Assembly: GCA_963974645.1 (NCBI GenBank)
Contig: CAXBEA010000001.1
Location: 40,804 to 104,803 of the forward strand
Length of the DNA: 64,000 bases
Source of the DNA: Motiliproteus sp963974645
GTDB lineage: Bacteria; Pseudomonadota; Gammaproteobacteria; Pseudomonadales; Balneatricaceae
Direction: 5' to 3'
This document shows positions 35,338-43,018 of the stretch, piece by piece (position 1 is the first letter of the stretch; every line of letters starts with the position of its first letter). Made by a program: the position numbers and the translations under genes. The notes under the pieces were generated by a model. It had not been told where the DNA came from. It did no database searches and was given only the letters and a program-made list of their open reading frames with translations.

Positions 35338-36384
35338 ATGAGTGAACCCGTACGTTTGACCGCCTACAGCCACGGTGCTGGTTGTGGCTGTAAAATTGCC
35401 CCCAAGGTGCTGGACCAAATATTGAAAAGCAGCCTCGAGCTGCCGCAGGACGAGCGTTTACTGGTGGGAAATAGTTCCAAGGATGATGCAGCAGTCTATG
35501 CGCTGGACAATGGCCAGGCGGTGATCAGTACCACCGACTTCTTTATGCCGATTGTCGATGATCCCTTCGATTTTGGTCGCATCGCTGCGACCAATGCGAT
35601 CTCAGACATCTATGCCATGGGCGGCACCCCGGCGATGGCGATCGCAATTCTAGGCTGGCCGATCAATATCCTCGGCGCTGAGATTGCAGCGCAGGTTGTC
35701 GATGGTGGTCGCCAGGCCTGTAAAGACGCAGGTATCCTGCTTGCTGGAGGTCATAGTATCGACTCTCCAGAGCCGATCTTTGGACTTGCGGTTACCGGCC
35801 TGGTTGATCAGCACCGAATCAAGCGCAATGATACCGCCGAGGTTGGGGCCAACCTTTACCTGACCAAGCCTCTGGGCGTCGGCATCCTGTCGACGGCACA
35901 AAAGCAATCGCTGCTTAAACCCGAGCATACGCATATCGCACGTGACTCTATGTGCAAACTTAACACCCTGGGTCCAGCGTTGGCGGCCATTGAGGGGGTC
36001 AGTGCGATGACCGACGTCACCGGTTTTGGTCTGCTGGGACACCTGATCGAAATGTGCGAAGGCAGCGGCCTGAGTGCGCAGTTGCAATTTGAGCAGATCC
36101 CGCTGCTGGAGCAGGTGATGGGTTATCTTGAAGCAGGCGCTATCCCCGGTGGTACCCTGCGTAACTTTGATAGCTATGGCGACAAGGTAGGGCCGCTGTC
36201 TGACAACCAACGCGCGATTCTTTGTGATCCCCAAACCAGCGGCGGATTGCTGGTAGCGGTAGATGCAGCCTGCGAAGCCGAGGTGCAGCTACTGTTACGC
36301 CAGAACGGCATCAGTGATCAGCCTATTGGCCGCATGGTTGCTAGCAGCAGTAGTGCCCTGGTTGAATTGGTTCAGGGGTTATGA
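35338..36384 (+). CDS. selD: selenide, water dikinase (selenophosphate synthase)
   Basis: Makes selenophosphate from selenide and ATP, the selenium donor for selenouridine in tRNA and for selenocysteine. The 348-aa protein aligns with E. coli SelD: HGAGCGCKIAPKVL at residues 12-25 holds the catalytic Cys-16 (Cys, not selenocysteine), followed by DDAAVYALD, TTDFFMPIVDDPFDFGRIAA and TDVTGFGLLGHL. I use ATG 35338; the open frame to TTG 35281 adds residues unlike the family. The stop overlaps the mnmH start (ATGA), so the two are coupled. No selA, selB or selC is visible in the window, so the only use I can see here is MnmH. Confidence 0.97.
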   Translation: MSEPVRLTAYSHGAGCGCKIAPKVLDQILKSSLELPQDERLLVGNSSKDDAAVYALDNGQAVISTTDFFMPIVDDPFDFGRIAATNAISDIYAMGGTPAMAIAILGWPINILGAEIAAQVVDGGRQACKDAGILLAGGHSIDSPEPIFGLAVTGLVDQHRIKRNDTAEVGANLYLTKPLGVGILSTAQKQSLLKPEHTHIARDSMCKLNTLGPALAAIEGVSAMTDVTGFGLLGHLIEMCEGSGLSAQLQFEQIPLLEQVMGYLEAGAIPGGTLRNFDSYGDKVGPLSDNQRAILCDPQTSGGLLVAVDAACEAEVQLLLRQNGISDQPIGRMVASSSSALVELVQGL

Positions 36385-37511
36385 AGTTGCAAACGGCTGC
36401 ACAGATTTCAGATACCGATGATTATGCACAGATTTTTTTAAACGATACCCCGATGATTGATACCCGAGCGCCGGTTGAATTCGCTAAAGGCGCCTTTCCG
36501 GGGAGTGTCAATCTGCCGCTGATGTCAGACCAGGAACGAGAACTTGTAGGCACTTGCTATAAGCGGCAGGGACAGAAAGCGGCGATAGAACTCGGACATC
36601 AGTTAGTTAGCGGTGAGCTGAAACAGCAGCGAGTGAATGCCTGGAGTGATTTCGCCCGCCAGCATCCAGATGGGCATATCTACTGTTTTCGTGGTGGGCT
36701 TCGCTCCCACACCTCTAGGCAGTGGATGCGCGATGCTGGGATTGAGTTTCCGCTGATCAAAGGAGGTTACAAGGCGATGCGGCGGTTCCTGATCGATTTT
36801 ATCGATACTGAATCCGAGCAGCGTCCGCTATTAATCCTCAGTGGCCGCACCGGCACCGGCAAAACCCGGGTACTGGATCGAGTTACAGAGTCCATGGATC
36901 TGGAAGGGTTAGCGAACCATCGTGGCTCAAGCTTCGGACGCCGGGTGACCCCACAACCCCCGCTGATCAGTTTTGAAAACGCACTGGCGATAAATCTGCT
37001 TAAACTGAAACATCGCATTAGCGGACCTCTGTTGATCGAAGATGAGAGCCATCTGATTGGTTCTTTATCCTTGCCTGTGAACTTCTACAGGGCGATGGGA
37101 CGAGCGCCTATTGCGGTGCTTGAGGAGCCGATGACGTTGCGGGTTGATCAGGTCAAGGCCGACTATGTGGATGCATTGGCAACCGAGTATGTTAGTCATT
37201 TTGGCCCTGAAGAGGGATTAAAAGCCTATGCGGAGTATATGCTTGCCAGCCTTGGTCGCGTTCGTAAGCGGCTAGGCGGCGCGCGTTATCTGATTATTGC
37301 CGAGCAGATGCAAGCTGCGCTGGATCATCAGCTCACCCAGGGTGAAACCGAGCTGCATAGAGTCTGGATCGAAGCGATGCTGAGCCAGTATTACGACCCT
37401 ATGTATGACTATCAGTTAGGCAAGAAGAGTGAACGGGTTCTGTTCAGGGGTTGTCAGACCGAGGTGATCGAATGGTTCGCCGAGTATCGACGCCAGTACC
37501 GGGTCTCATAA
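36381..37511 (+). CDS. mnmH: tRNA 2-selenouridine synthase
   Basis: Replaces sulfur by selenium in 2-thiouridine at position 34 of tRNAs for Lys, Glu and Gln, using selenophosphate from SelD. An N-terminal rhodanese domain has MIDTRAPVEFAKGAFPGSVNLP and the catalytic Cys in IYCFRGGLRSHT (about residue 102). The C-terminal part has the P-loop ILSGRTGTGKTRVL at about residues 152-165 and PIAVLEEPMTLRVDQV. The 376-aa length is typical. It is translationally coupled to selD. Its substrate is made by MnmA, encoded at 50.5-51.7 kb. Confidence 0.96.
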   Translation: MKLQTAAQISDTDDYAQIFLNDTPMIDTRAPVEFAKGAFPGSVNLPLMSDQERELVGTCYKRQGQKAAIELGHQLVSGELKQQRVNAWSDFARQHPDGHIYCFRGGLRSHTSRQWMRDAGIEFPLIKGGYKAMRRFLIDFIDTESEQRPLLILSGRTGTGKTRVLDRVTESMDLEGLANHRGSSFGRRVTPQPPLISFENALAINLLKLKHRISGPLLIEDESHLIGSLSLPVNFYRAMGRAPIAVLEEPMTLRVDQVKADYVDALATEYVSHFGPEEGLKAYAEYMLASLGRVRKRLGGARYLIIAEQMQAALDHQLTQGETELHRVWIEAMLSQYYDPMYDYQLGKKSERVLFRGCQTEVIEWFAEYRRQYRVS

Positions 37512-37594
37512 CCCAGCTATAAGAATTTGTAATTACCGACTCGGGTCTAACTAAGTTTCAGGGCATATTCAGGCTGAATTAGCACCAAGTTAGA

Positions 37595-38155
37595 TTACTC
37601 AGCGGGCCGGTATTGATCCGGCCAGCGAATCTTGACCACCTCGGTATCCTCTGCCATCGCATGGCAGCTGTTGACCAGCGGGTTTTTGGTCGGTATCGCG
37701 TCGCTGTGTTGTTCGGCGCGGATTCGGCGCGCTGTGCCTGTGGCTTGAAACGCGGTAGTCGCGATCGGTCCTAAGAGTTCGGTGAGGTGGGTGCAGCCTT
37801 TAGTGCCGGCAAACATTCTCCGTATCTGGGCATTCCAGCCTGGCGCAATACGCACCCCTTCCAGCTGTTTGAAGCGCTCGCTGATACGCGGACAAGCGTT
37901 GAAGGGCGAGTCGTCGATCACCGCCTCCACCTGATGGATCAGAAAATCGAGATCCAGAGTTAATCTTATCGACATATCGTGAATATATTCACCGGCTTTG
38001 ATCTGGCCGCCGCGGTCCTGATTGTCGATATCGTAGGTTTTGCTATCGGTCATCCGTCCTTCAATGTCGAACAGCCCGTCCTCACGTTGGTAGCCGTGAC
38101 AGGTTACGGCCCGGGTGTGCTTAAGCTCGCGGGGGGCAGAGGAGGGCAGCGGCAT
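37595..38155 (-). CDS. DUF2889 domain protein
   Basis: A 186-aa soluble protein of the DUF2889 family, function unknown. The family pattern is RAVTCHGYQREDGLFDIEGRM near the N-terminus, followed by a segment where charged and hydrophobic residues alternate, then CPRISERFKQLEGVRIAPGW and GCTHLTELLGPIATTAFQA. Several conserved His and Cys (TCHGY, GCTHL, SCHAM) suggest a metal or ligand site, which is a guess. It stands between mnmH (convergent) and the decayed EAL gene, without an obvious partner. Confidence 0.85.
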   Translation of the reverse strand: MPLPSSAPRELKHTRAVTCHGYQREDGLFDIEGRMTDSKTYDIDNQDRGGQIKAGEYIHDMSIRLTLDLDFLIHQVEAVIDDSPFNACPRISERFKQLEGVRIAPGWNAQIRRMFAGTKGCTHLTELLGPIATTAFQATGTARRIRAEQHSDAIPTKNPLVNSCHAMAEDTEVVKIRWPDQYRPAE

Positions 38156-38450
38156 CTGAAGGGTCTCTTACAGGTTCTTGATGAGTTGAATAGTCTACTT
38201 AATCAGTCGGCCATTTTAGCACGCCTAGGGGTGATAACTAGCCTAGTTGCCAATCCTAGTGTTCAGATTTCCCCCCTCCGATAGATGCCTATCTGTTCGG
38301 ACTTGGATTTGTCGCTATGGACTGTTTTTTTGTACTGGCAATCTTTTATTTACACCTATTTTAAAGGGAAAGCAGCAGCACTGTTGGCGCATCCAAACAA
38401 AACTTCAGCTCACTGCTAGAGTTGGTAGATAGATCGGTTGCAGCAAGGTT

Positions 38451-38803
38451 TTGCTGACGCGGGTCCTTGCTCAGGTTTTCGAATCGGGGACTAATCCCAC
38501 TTTGCTCAAGATGGAGATTACCGAGGGTCTGCTGGTGGAAAATATCGATGCCGTTGTCGAGAAAATGAATCTACCGTGCCGTCATCGCGCTGGGCAAAGC
38601 CTGGGGGTGGACACCATCGCCAAGGGGGTCGAGTAATCGGTGCAATGGTAATCGGTCCAATGGCAAGCGTTGCAGCAATAGGACTGCGGCAGTGTTCAGG
38701 GGTACATCTATTATGCCAATATGCCAAGCCGATGCTGGTCGATGTGTTTATAGAGTGGTTGACCCGTTTGGATCAGCGTTATCGTCTCTCTGCTAAGATC
38801 TGA
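38451..38803 (+). pseudogene. decayed EAL-domain (c-di-GMP phosphodiesterase) gene fragment
   Basis: Pieces of an EAL domain appear in order but in different frames. LTRVLAQVFESGTNPTLLKMEITEGLLVEN (given as a position range 38451-38540, with key motif EITEGLLVEN) comes first; the middle of the domain is deleted; then AVIALGK in one frame, SLGVDTIAKGVE in another (about 38575-38636) and AKPMLVDVFIEWLTRL at about 38724-38771 in a third. In an intact gene these would lie 60-90 residues apart. No start, GGDEF domain or complete catalytic set remains, so it cannot be active. Confidence 0.8.
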
Positions 38804-38864
38804 AAATTTAAATGGCTCAGCAATGGACTTAAGTAGAATGTCTGTCTATACGTTACCTATCGTA

Positions 38865-38894
38865 TTGAATAATTATGTTTTAAATGGATATAAA
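38865..38894 (+). promoter_or_regulatory. candidate promoter of the cytochrome locus
   Basis: TTGAAT (38865-38870) and TATAAA (38889-38894) are separated by 18 bases, placing a transcription start near 38901, about 25 bases before the first cytochrome ATG. No clear FNR, ArcA or CRP box was found around it. Confidence 0.45.
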
Positions 38895-38924
38895 CGATTT
38901 TTATCATGCATGGAGAGTTTCAAT

Positions 38925-39251
38925 ATGCGCCTTACTCCTTTTCTTATAACACCCCTGTTTGTGGCCTTGAGCCTGACCCCAGTCGATGCCCAGGCACTCA
39001 ATGTTCAAAAAGAGCTACAGAAGCAGGGCTGTCTGAAATGCCATGCTATCTCTCGGCAAAAAGACGGCCCATCGATTAAAGAAACGGCGAAAAAATATCG
39101 TGAGCTGGAAAACGGCAAGGAAGCGTTGCGTGCTCATCTAACCAGTGCGCCTGAGATCGAGGTGGATGGCAAGAAGGAGAAACATAAGATGTTTGAACCC
39201 AAGTCTGATGGCGATCTTGATGAAGTGATCGAATGGATCCTATCCCATTAG
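38925..39251 (+). CDS. monoheme c-type cytochrome
   Basis: A 108-aa periplasmic class I cytochrome c. It has a signal peptide (MRLTPFLITPLFVALSLTP, cleavage after DAQA) and one haem site, CLKCH, at about residues 36-40 of the precursor. The probable Met ligand is in KHKMFEPKSDGDLDEV near residue 88. I start at ATG 38925, with GGAG nine bases upstream, because the upstream extension of the frame has no signal-like sequence. It is first in the five-gene cytochrome locus, 30 bases before the tetraheme gene, and could carry electrons between the tetraheme and decaheme partners. A broken second copy lies at 45369. Confidence 0.88.
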   Translation: MRLTPFLITPLFVALSLTPVDAQALNVQKELQKQGCLKCHAISRQKDGPSIKETAKKYRELENGKEALRAHLTSAPEIEVDGKKEKHKMFEPKSDGDLDEVIEWILSH

Positions 39252-39281
39252 ATAAAATTCTGATCCCCACGGAGGGGGCTC

Positions 39282-39842
39282 ATGCTGCAATTGATAAAAA
39301 AATATGGCGTCATTCCGCTGTTATTGGCGATGTCTTTGGGTGCTGGGTTGGTCGTTGCAACCAATGTTGCTTTGGAGTGGACCAACACCGAGGCGTTCTG
39401 TATCTCCTGCCATGAAATGCAGGATAACGCCTATGCCGAATATCAGGACACCGTCCATGACCGTAACCGTTCAGGCAAACGCGCTACCTGCCCAGACTGC
39501 CATGTACCCAAGGAGTTCTTTGCCAAGATATGGCGAAAAATAAGAGCGACCCAAGAGCTTTACGGCCATGTCATGGGCAAGCTAGATACCCCTGAGAAAT
39601 ATAATCAACACCGCTATCAGATGGCGCTCAACGTCTGGCAGCGGATGAAAGATACCGACTCTAGAGAGTGCCGCAATTGTCATAACGTCGACAAGATGGA
39701 TCCGGAAAAGCAGACCGCAGAAACGGTTGATCGCCACGCCAAGGGCACTGCCGAGGGCAAGACCTGCATCGACTGTCATTTCGCGATCGCCCATTACGAA
39801 CCGGATGGCGAGTTGGCTCCCGAAGATCTTAAACCCCAGTAA
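39282..39842 (+). CDS. NapC/NirT family tetraheme c-type cytochrome
   Basis: Membrane-anchored quinol dehydrogenase of 186 aa that would feed electrons from the quinone pool into the periplasmic chain. One N-terminal helix (YGVIPLLLAMSLGAGLVVATNVAL) anchors four haem sites, CISCH, CPDCH, CRNCH and CIDCH, at about residues 40, 68, 127 and 162. This is the NapC/NirT/CymA architecture; relatives feed nitrate, nitrite, TMAO or, as CymA, extracellular electron transfer. Ribosome site GGAGGGGG precedes ATG. Its place before the decaheme genes suggests the CymA-like role, which is inference. Confidence 0.93.
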   Translation: MLQLIKKYGVIPLLLAMSLGAGLVVATNVALEWTNTEAFCISCHEMQDNAYAEYQDTVHDRNRSGKRATCPDCHVPKEFFAKIWRKIRATQELYGHVMGKLDTPEKYNQHRYQMALNVWQRMKDTDSRECRNCHNVDKMDPEKQTAETVDRHAKGTAEGKTCIDCHFAIAHYEPDGELAPEDLKPQ

Positions 39843-39915
39843 TCAAAATAGTGGATCTGAATCACCGGACGGTCTCTCCGTTCGCTGTTACTCAATAAAA
39901 AACTGGAGAGTCTCC

Positions 39916-40854
39916 ATGAGGGCAGGGTCACGATTAAGGGTTGCAAGCTCTACTTGGCTGTTCGTGCTGTTATCTGCATGCCTGAGCTTGCCGCAAATCA
40001 CTCAGGCAGCGGAGGATGAACGAGGGGATCTAGTCCTGAACGGCGACGCCAAGTGCACCCGTTGTCACGACGAATATGAATTTTATCCGGTGTTATCGAT
40101 CGGTAAAACCAAGCACGGCACCCAGGCCGATCAACGCACGCCCAGCTGTACCAGCTGTCACGGCGAAAGCCAGGCGCATCTGGACGGCTCTGAAACCTCC
40201 GACACCCGCCCTGCACTCGATGTCAGTTTTGGTGCTGAAGCGACCACCGCCGTTAGCGAACGCAATCAAACCTGTTTGAGCTGCCACCAGGGTGGCGAGC
40301 GGATCCACTGGCAGATGGGGGTGCATAACAGCAACGATCTGGCCTGCACCTCCTGTCACCAGATCCATACCGAGCATGACCGGGTACGTGATCGCCTGAC
40401 ACAGTCCGAGGTCTGTTTTGCCTGTCATAAACAGCAACGGATCGATTCGCAGAAGTTTAGCCGTCATCCGATAGAAGAGGGCAAGGTGATCTGTTCCGAC
40501 TGTCACACCAGCCATGGCTCTGCCGGGGTCAAAGAGCTGGTTCGAGATACGGTCGTTGATACTTGCTATCAGTGCCATGCCGAGAAACGCGGGCCTTTTA
40601 TCTGGAATCACGAGCCGGTCAACGAGGATTGCTCCTACTGCCACAATTCACACGGCTCTAATATCGATGCGATGCTAACAACCCGGATGCCGATGCTGTG
40701 CCAGAACTGTCACGAAGGCGATGCACACCGTGGTCTCCCGCCCGAAGAAAACTCTCGCTTCGCAACCGGGCGTGCCTGCGCCAACTGCCACACCAATATT
40801 CACGGTTCTAACAGCCCCGCTGGAAATGTCGGCTCTCGGTCGCTGCGAAACTAA
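39916..40854 (+). CDS. periplasmic decaheme c-type cytochrome, DmsE/MtrA family
   Basis: A 312-aa exported protein with ten CxxCH motifs: CTRCH, CTSCH, CLSCH, CTSCH, CFACH, CSDCH, CYQCH, CSYCH, CQNCH and CANCH. A signal peptide precedes them (SSTWLFVLLSACLSLPQITQAA). In the Mtr system MtrA is threaded into the MtrB barrel and carries electrons through the outer membrane; DmsE does the same for extracellular DMSO reductase, and PioA for iron oxidation. The MtrB/PioB gene follows by 14 bases. GGAGAG five bases before ATG 39916 sets the start; the open frame upstream overlaps the tetraheme gene. No DMSO reductase genes are present. Confidence 0.95.
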   Translation: MRAGSRLRVASSTWLFVLLSACLSLPQITQAAEDERGDLVLNGDAKCTRCHDEYEFYPVLSIGKTKHGTQADQRTPSCTSCHGESQAHLDGSETSDTRPALDVSFGAEATTAVSERNQTCLSCHQGGERIHWQMGVHNSNDLACTSCHQIHTEHDRVRDRLTQSEVCFACHKQQRIDSQKFSRHPIEEGKVICSDCHTSHGSAGVKELVRDTVVDTCYQCHAEKRGPFIWNHEPVNEDCSYCHNSHGSNIDAMLTTRMPMLCQNCHEGDAHRGLPPEENSRFATGRACANCHTNIHGSNSPAGNVGSRSLRN

Positions 40855-40868
40855 CAGGGAGAACAACC

Positions 40869-42974
40869 ATGACAATCGTTAAATATGGGATCTTCCCCCT
40901 GTCTATTTTGGTGCTGAGCCTAGCCACGACAGGGGTGCTGGCTCAGGAAACTGAAGAAGATGAAGGGATGGCGGAGGTTCGGCTGCTCAGCACCCCCTCT
41001 AGCAGTGTCTCAACCGGCCTGGGTTACAGCCATGATGATTTGACCATGCTCGGCCGTTATAACGGTCGCAGTGATAACGGCGCCTACCTGCTTCTCAATT
41101 TTGATCTCAATCAACGCGATGCTGAGACCGGCACCTGGACCCTGGTGAGCGGTCGCAATGTCGGCCTGAGTAACCGTAATTTGCGTTACGAACATAACCG
41201 CCAGGGTGATTGGAACTATTTTATCGAATTCGATCAGCTGGATACCGTTAATCCTTATCAGTATCAAACGGATCTGAGCGGTATCGGCAGCAGCCAGCAA
41301 GCGACTGGCGGAGCCAGTTCTTCAGTGCAGCTTAGCCAGGAACGTCAGAACGTAAAAATGGGGATGGGTAAGCATTTTAGTAAAAAAGTCGATTTCAGTC
41401 TCAGTTATCGGCATGAGAACAAAGAGGGTGCGCGTAACTGGGGGCAGGGCGCTTCGTACTCCTTTGGTGGCGCTTTCGACCGCTCTCTTTTTATGCTCGA
41501 ACCGATTGATTATCGCACTCAGGAGGTTGAAGCCAAACTCAATTATACCACCGAGGCATTGCAGCTGCAGGGCGGTTATCGGCTGTCGTTGTTTGATAAT
41601 CCGACCCAGGTGGTGAGTTTGGACTTCTCATCGCTGGTCGTGGACGCATCGCCTCGGCAAACGGCAACGCCACCGGATAACCAGTCGCAGATCCTGTATT
41701 TAAATGGTGGCTACCGGTTATCGCCCCTGACCCGGGCCAGCTTTAAACTCGTTTATCAGCAGGATCGTCAGGATGAGACGTTCTATCAATCTAACCCTTA
41801 CAACTTCCGTTCCGATCTGGGTGGAAAAGTTGATACCACCCGGTTCACGCTTGGCTTGAACTCGCGCGTGACGCCCGCGTTGACGCTCAATGCCAAGCTG
41901 CGCTATGACGATCGGGATGACAACACCCCCAAGGCCAGATACCTCATCACCTTGGGTCAGTTCAATCAGCTAAACTCGCGCACCAATACCGACGGCACTC
42001 TGGATGCTACTTATAGAATCAGCCCCGGATTCTCGCTGCTGGCTGGTGTCGAGTATGAATCCCTGAAACGTGATGGCGTTGATGATCCTAACATCGCTCG
42101 GCGTGAGACAACGGATGAGGCAACGCTGCGGATCGGAGCGCGCAGGAACCTGTCGGATTCGCTTAAGGGTTCGATCCGACTGAGCCATAGCCAACGCGAT
42201 GGCTCTGCCTGGCTGCCAGGCAGTGGTGTCTTAGCGGGTACGCTGCAGACCTCGCCCGTGGCCTTTGACTATGTGAATTCGATTCAGTTTGCCGACCGCA
42301 AGCGAGACCAGCTGCGCGTGGCACTGGACTGGTATGCGACCGAGCAGTTATCACTGCAGCTGGTGACTGAGGCCAGTCAGGATGCATACAGCGGCCTGCC
42401 CCTGGGACCCCGTGACGGATCTTCTGTGATGGCCTCGGTGGATGCGGCTTACCAGCTGTCCGATGAGTGGTCTCTATCAGCTTGGGTCTCGGCCAATCAG
42501 CGCCAACTGGAGAGCAGCAGTCACAGCTGGTACGACCTTGATCTATCCAATTACCTCAGCAACTACAGTGACTCGATGCAAACCTGGTCTGGAAAAACCA
42601 CCGATCAGGGCTACGCCTTAGGCTTAGGCCTCAAGGGCCAGGCTACGGATGAGATCAAGGTGGGCGCTAAGCTGCAGTATAGTGATGATAAGAGTGAGTT
42701 TGATATGGCGGCGCTGGTTGCTCCCGTCGATTTGCAGTTTGCCCCCAATTCATCCCTGCCAACCATTGAATACAAGCTAACGACGCTGACGTTATTCGGT
42801 GAGTACGCGCTGGATGAGCAGCAGGGGCTGCGCGTCGATTACCGCTATGAGCAGATTAAAAATAATGATTGGAGCTGGAATAATTATACCGATTACGCCG
42901 GCACAACCGTGACCCAGCTGGCAGATGAATCGAACCATTTTATTGGCGTTTCCTACTTCTATCGTGGCTGGTAA
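40869..42974 (+). CDS. MtrB/PioB family outer-membrane beta-barrel protein
   Basis: A 701-aa outer-membrane porin that would sheathe the decaheme cytochrome. It has a signal peptide (cleavage after GVLAQ), then about 25 short stretches with alternating hydrophobic residues ending in aromatic turns (for example YFIEFDQLD, GGYRLSLFD, VGAKLQYSDD), the signature of a large barrel; the last strand ends YFYRGW with a C-terminal aromatic residue. It has no cysteine at all, so it lacks the CxxC found near the N-terminus of Shewanella MtrB, and resembles PioB-like members in this respect. The decaheme gene before it and surface decaheme gene after it complete an MtrCAB-like conduit. Confidence 0.92.
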   Translation: MTIVKYGIFPLSILVLSLATTGVLAQETEEDEGMAEVRLLSTPSSSVSTGLGYSHDDLTMLGRYNGRSDNGAYLLLNFDLNQRDAETGTWTLVSGRNVGLSNRNLRYEHNRQGDWNYFIEFDQLDTVNPYQYQTDLSGIGSSQQATGGASSSVQLSQERQNVKMGMGKHFSKKVDFSLSYRHENKEGARNWGQGASYSFGGAFDRSLFMLEPIDYRTQEVEAKLNYTTEALQLQGGYRLSLFDNPTQVVSLDFSSLVVDASPRQTATPPDNQSQILYLNGGYRLSPLTRASFKLVYQQDRQDETFYQSNPYNFRSDLGGKVDTTRFTLGLNSRVTPALTLNAKLRYDDRDDNTPKARYLITLGQFNQLNSRTNTDGTLDATYRISPGFSLLAGVEYESLKRDGVDDPNIARRETTDEATLRIGARRNLSDSLKGSIRLSHSQRDGSAWLPGSGVLAGTLQTSPVAFDYVNSIQFADRKRDQLRVALDWYATEQLSLQLVTEASQDAYSGLPLGPRDGSSVMASVDAAYQLSDEWSLSAWVSANQRQLESSSHSWYDLDLSNYLSNYSDSMQTWSGKTTDQGYALGLGLKGQATDEIKVGAKLQYSDDKSEFDMAALVAPVDLQFAPNSSLPTIEYKLTTLTLFGEYALDEQQGLRVDYRYEQIKNNDWSWNNYTDYAGTTVTQLADESNHFIGVSYFYRGW

Positions 42975-43018
42975 GCATCTAGTCCACTCATTCTAAGCAG
43001 AAAAAAGGAAGGCAAATC

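Noticed and set aside
40093..40644. 183-codon open frame antisense to the decaheme cytochrome gene
   Set aside because: It is a shadow of the highly constrained CxxCH-rich coding strand; same reasoning for other long antisense frames in purB, selD and pckA.
39916..40854. DMSO respiration from the DmsE family name
   Set aside because: No DmsA/B-type molybdoenzyme genes accompany it; the next gene but one is a surface decaheme cytochrome, so the MtrA-like role is favoured.
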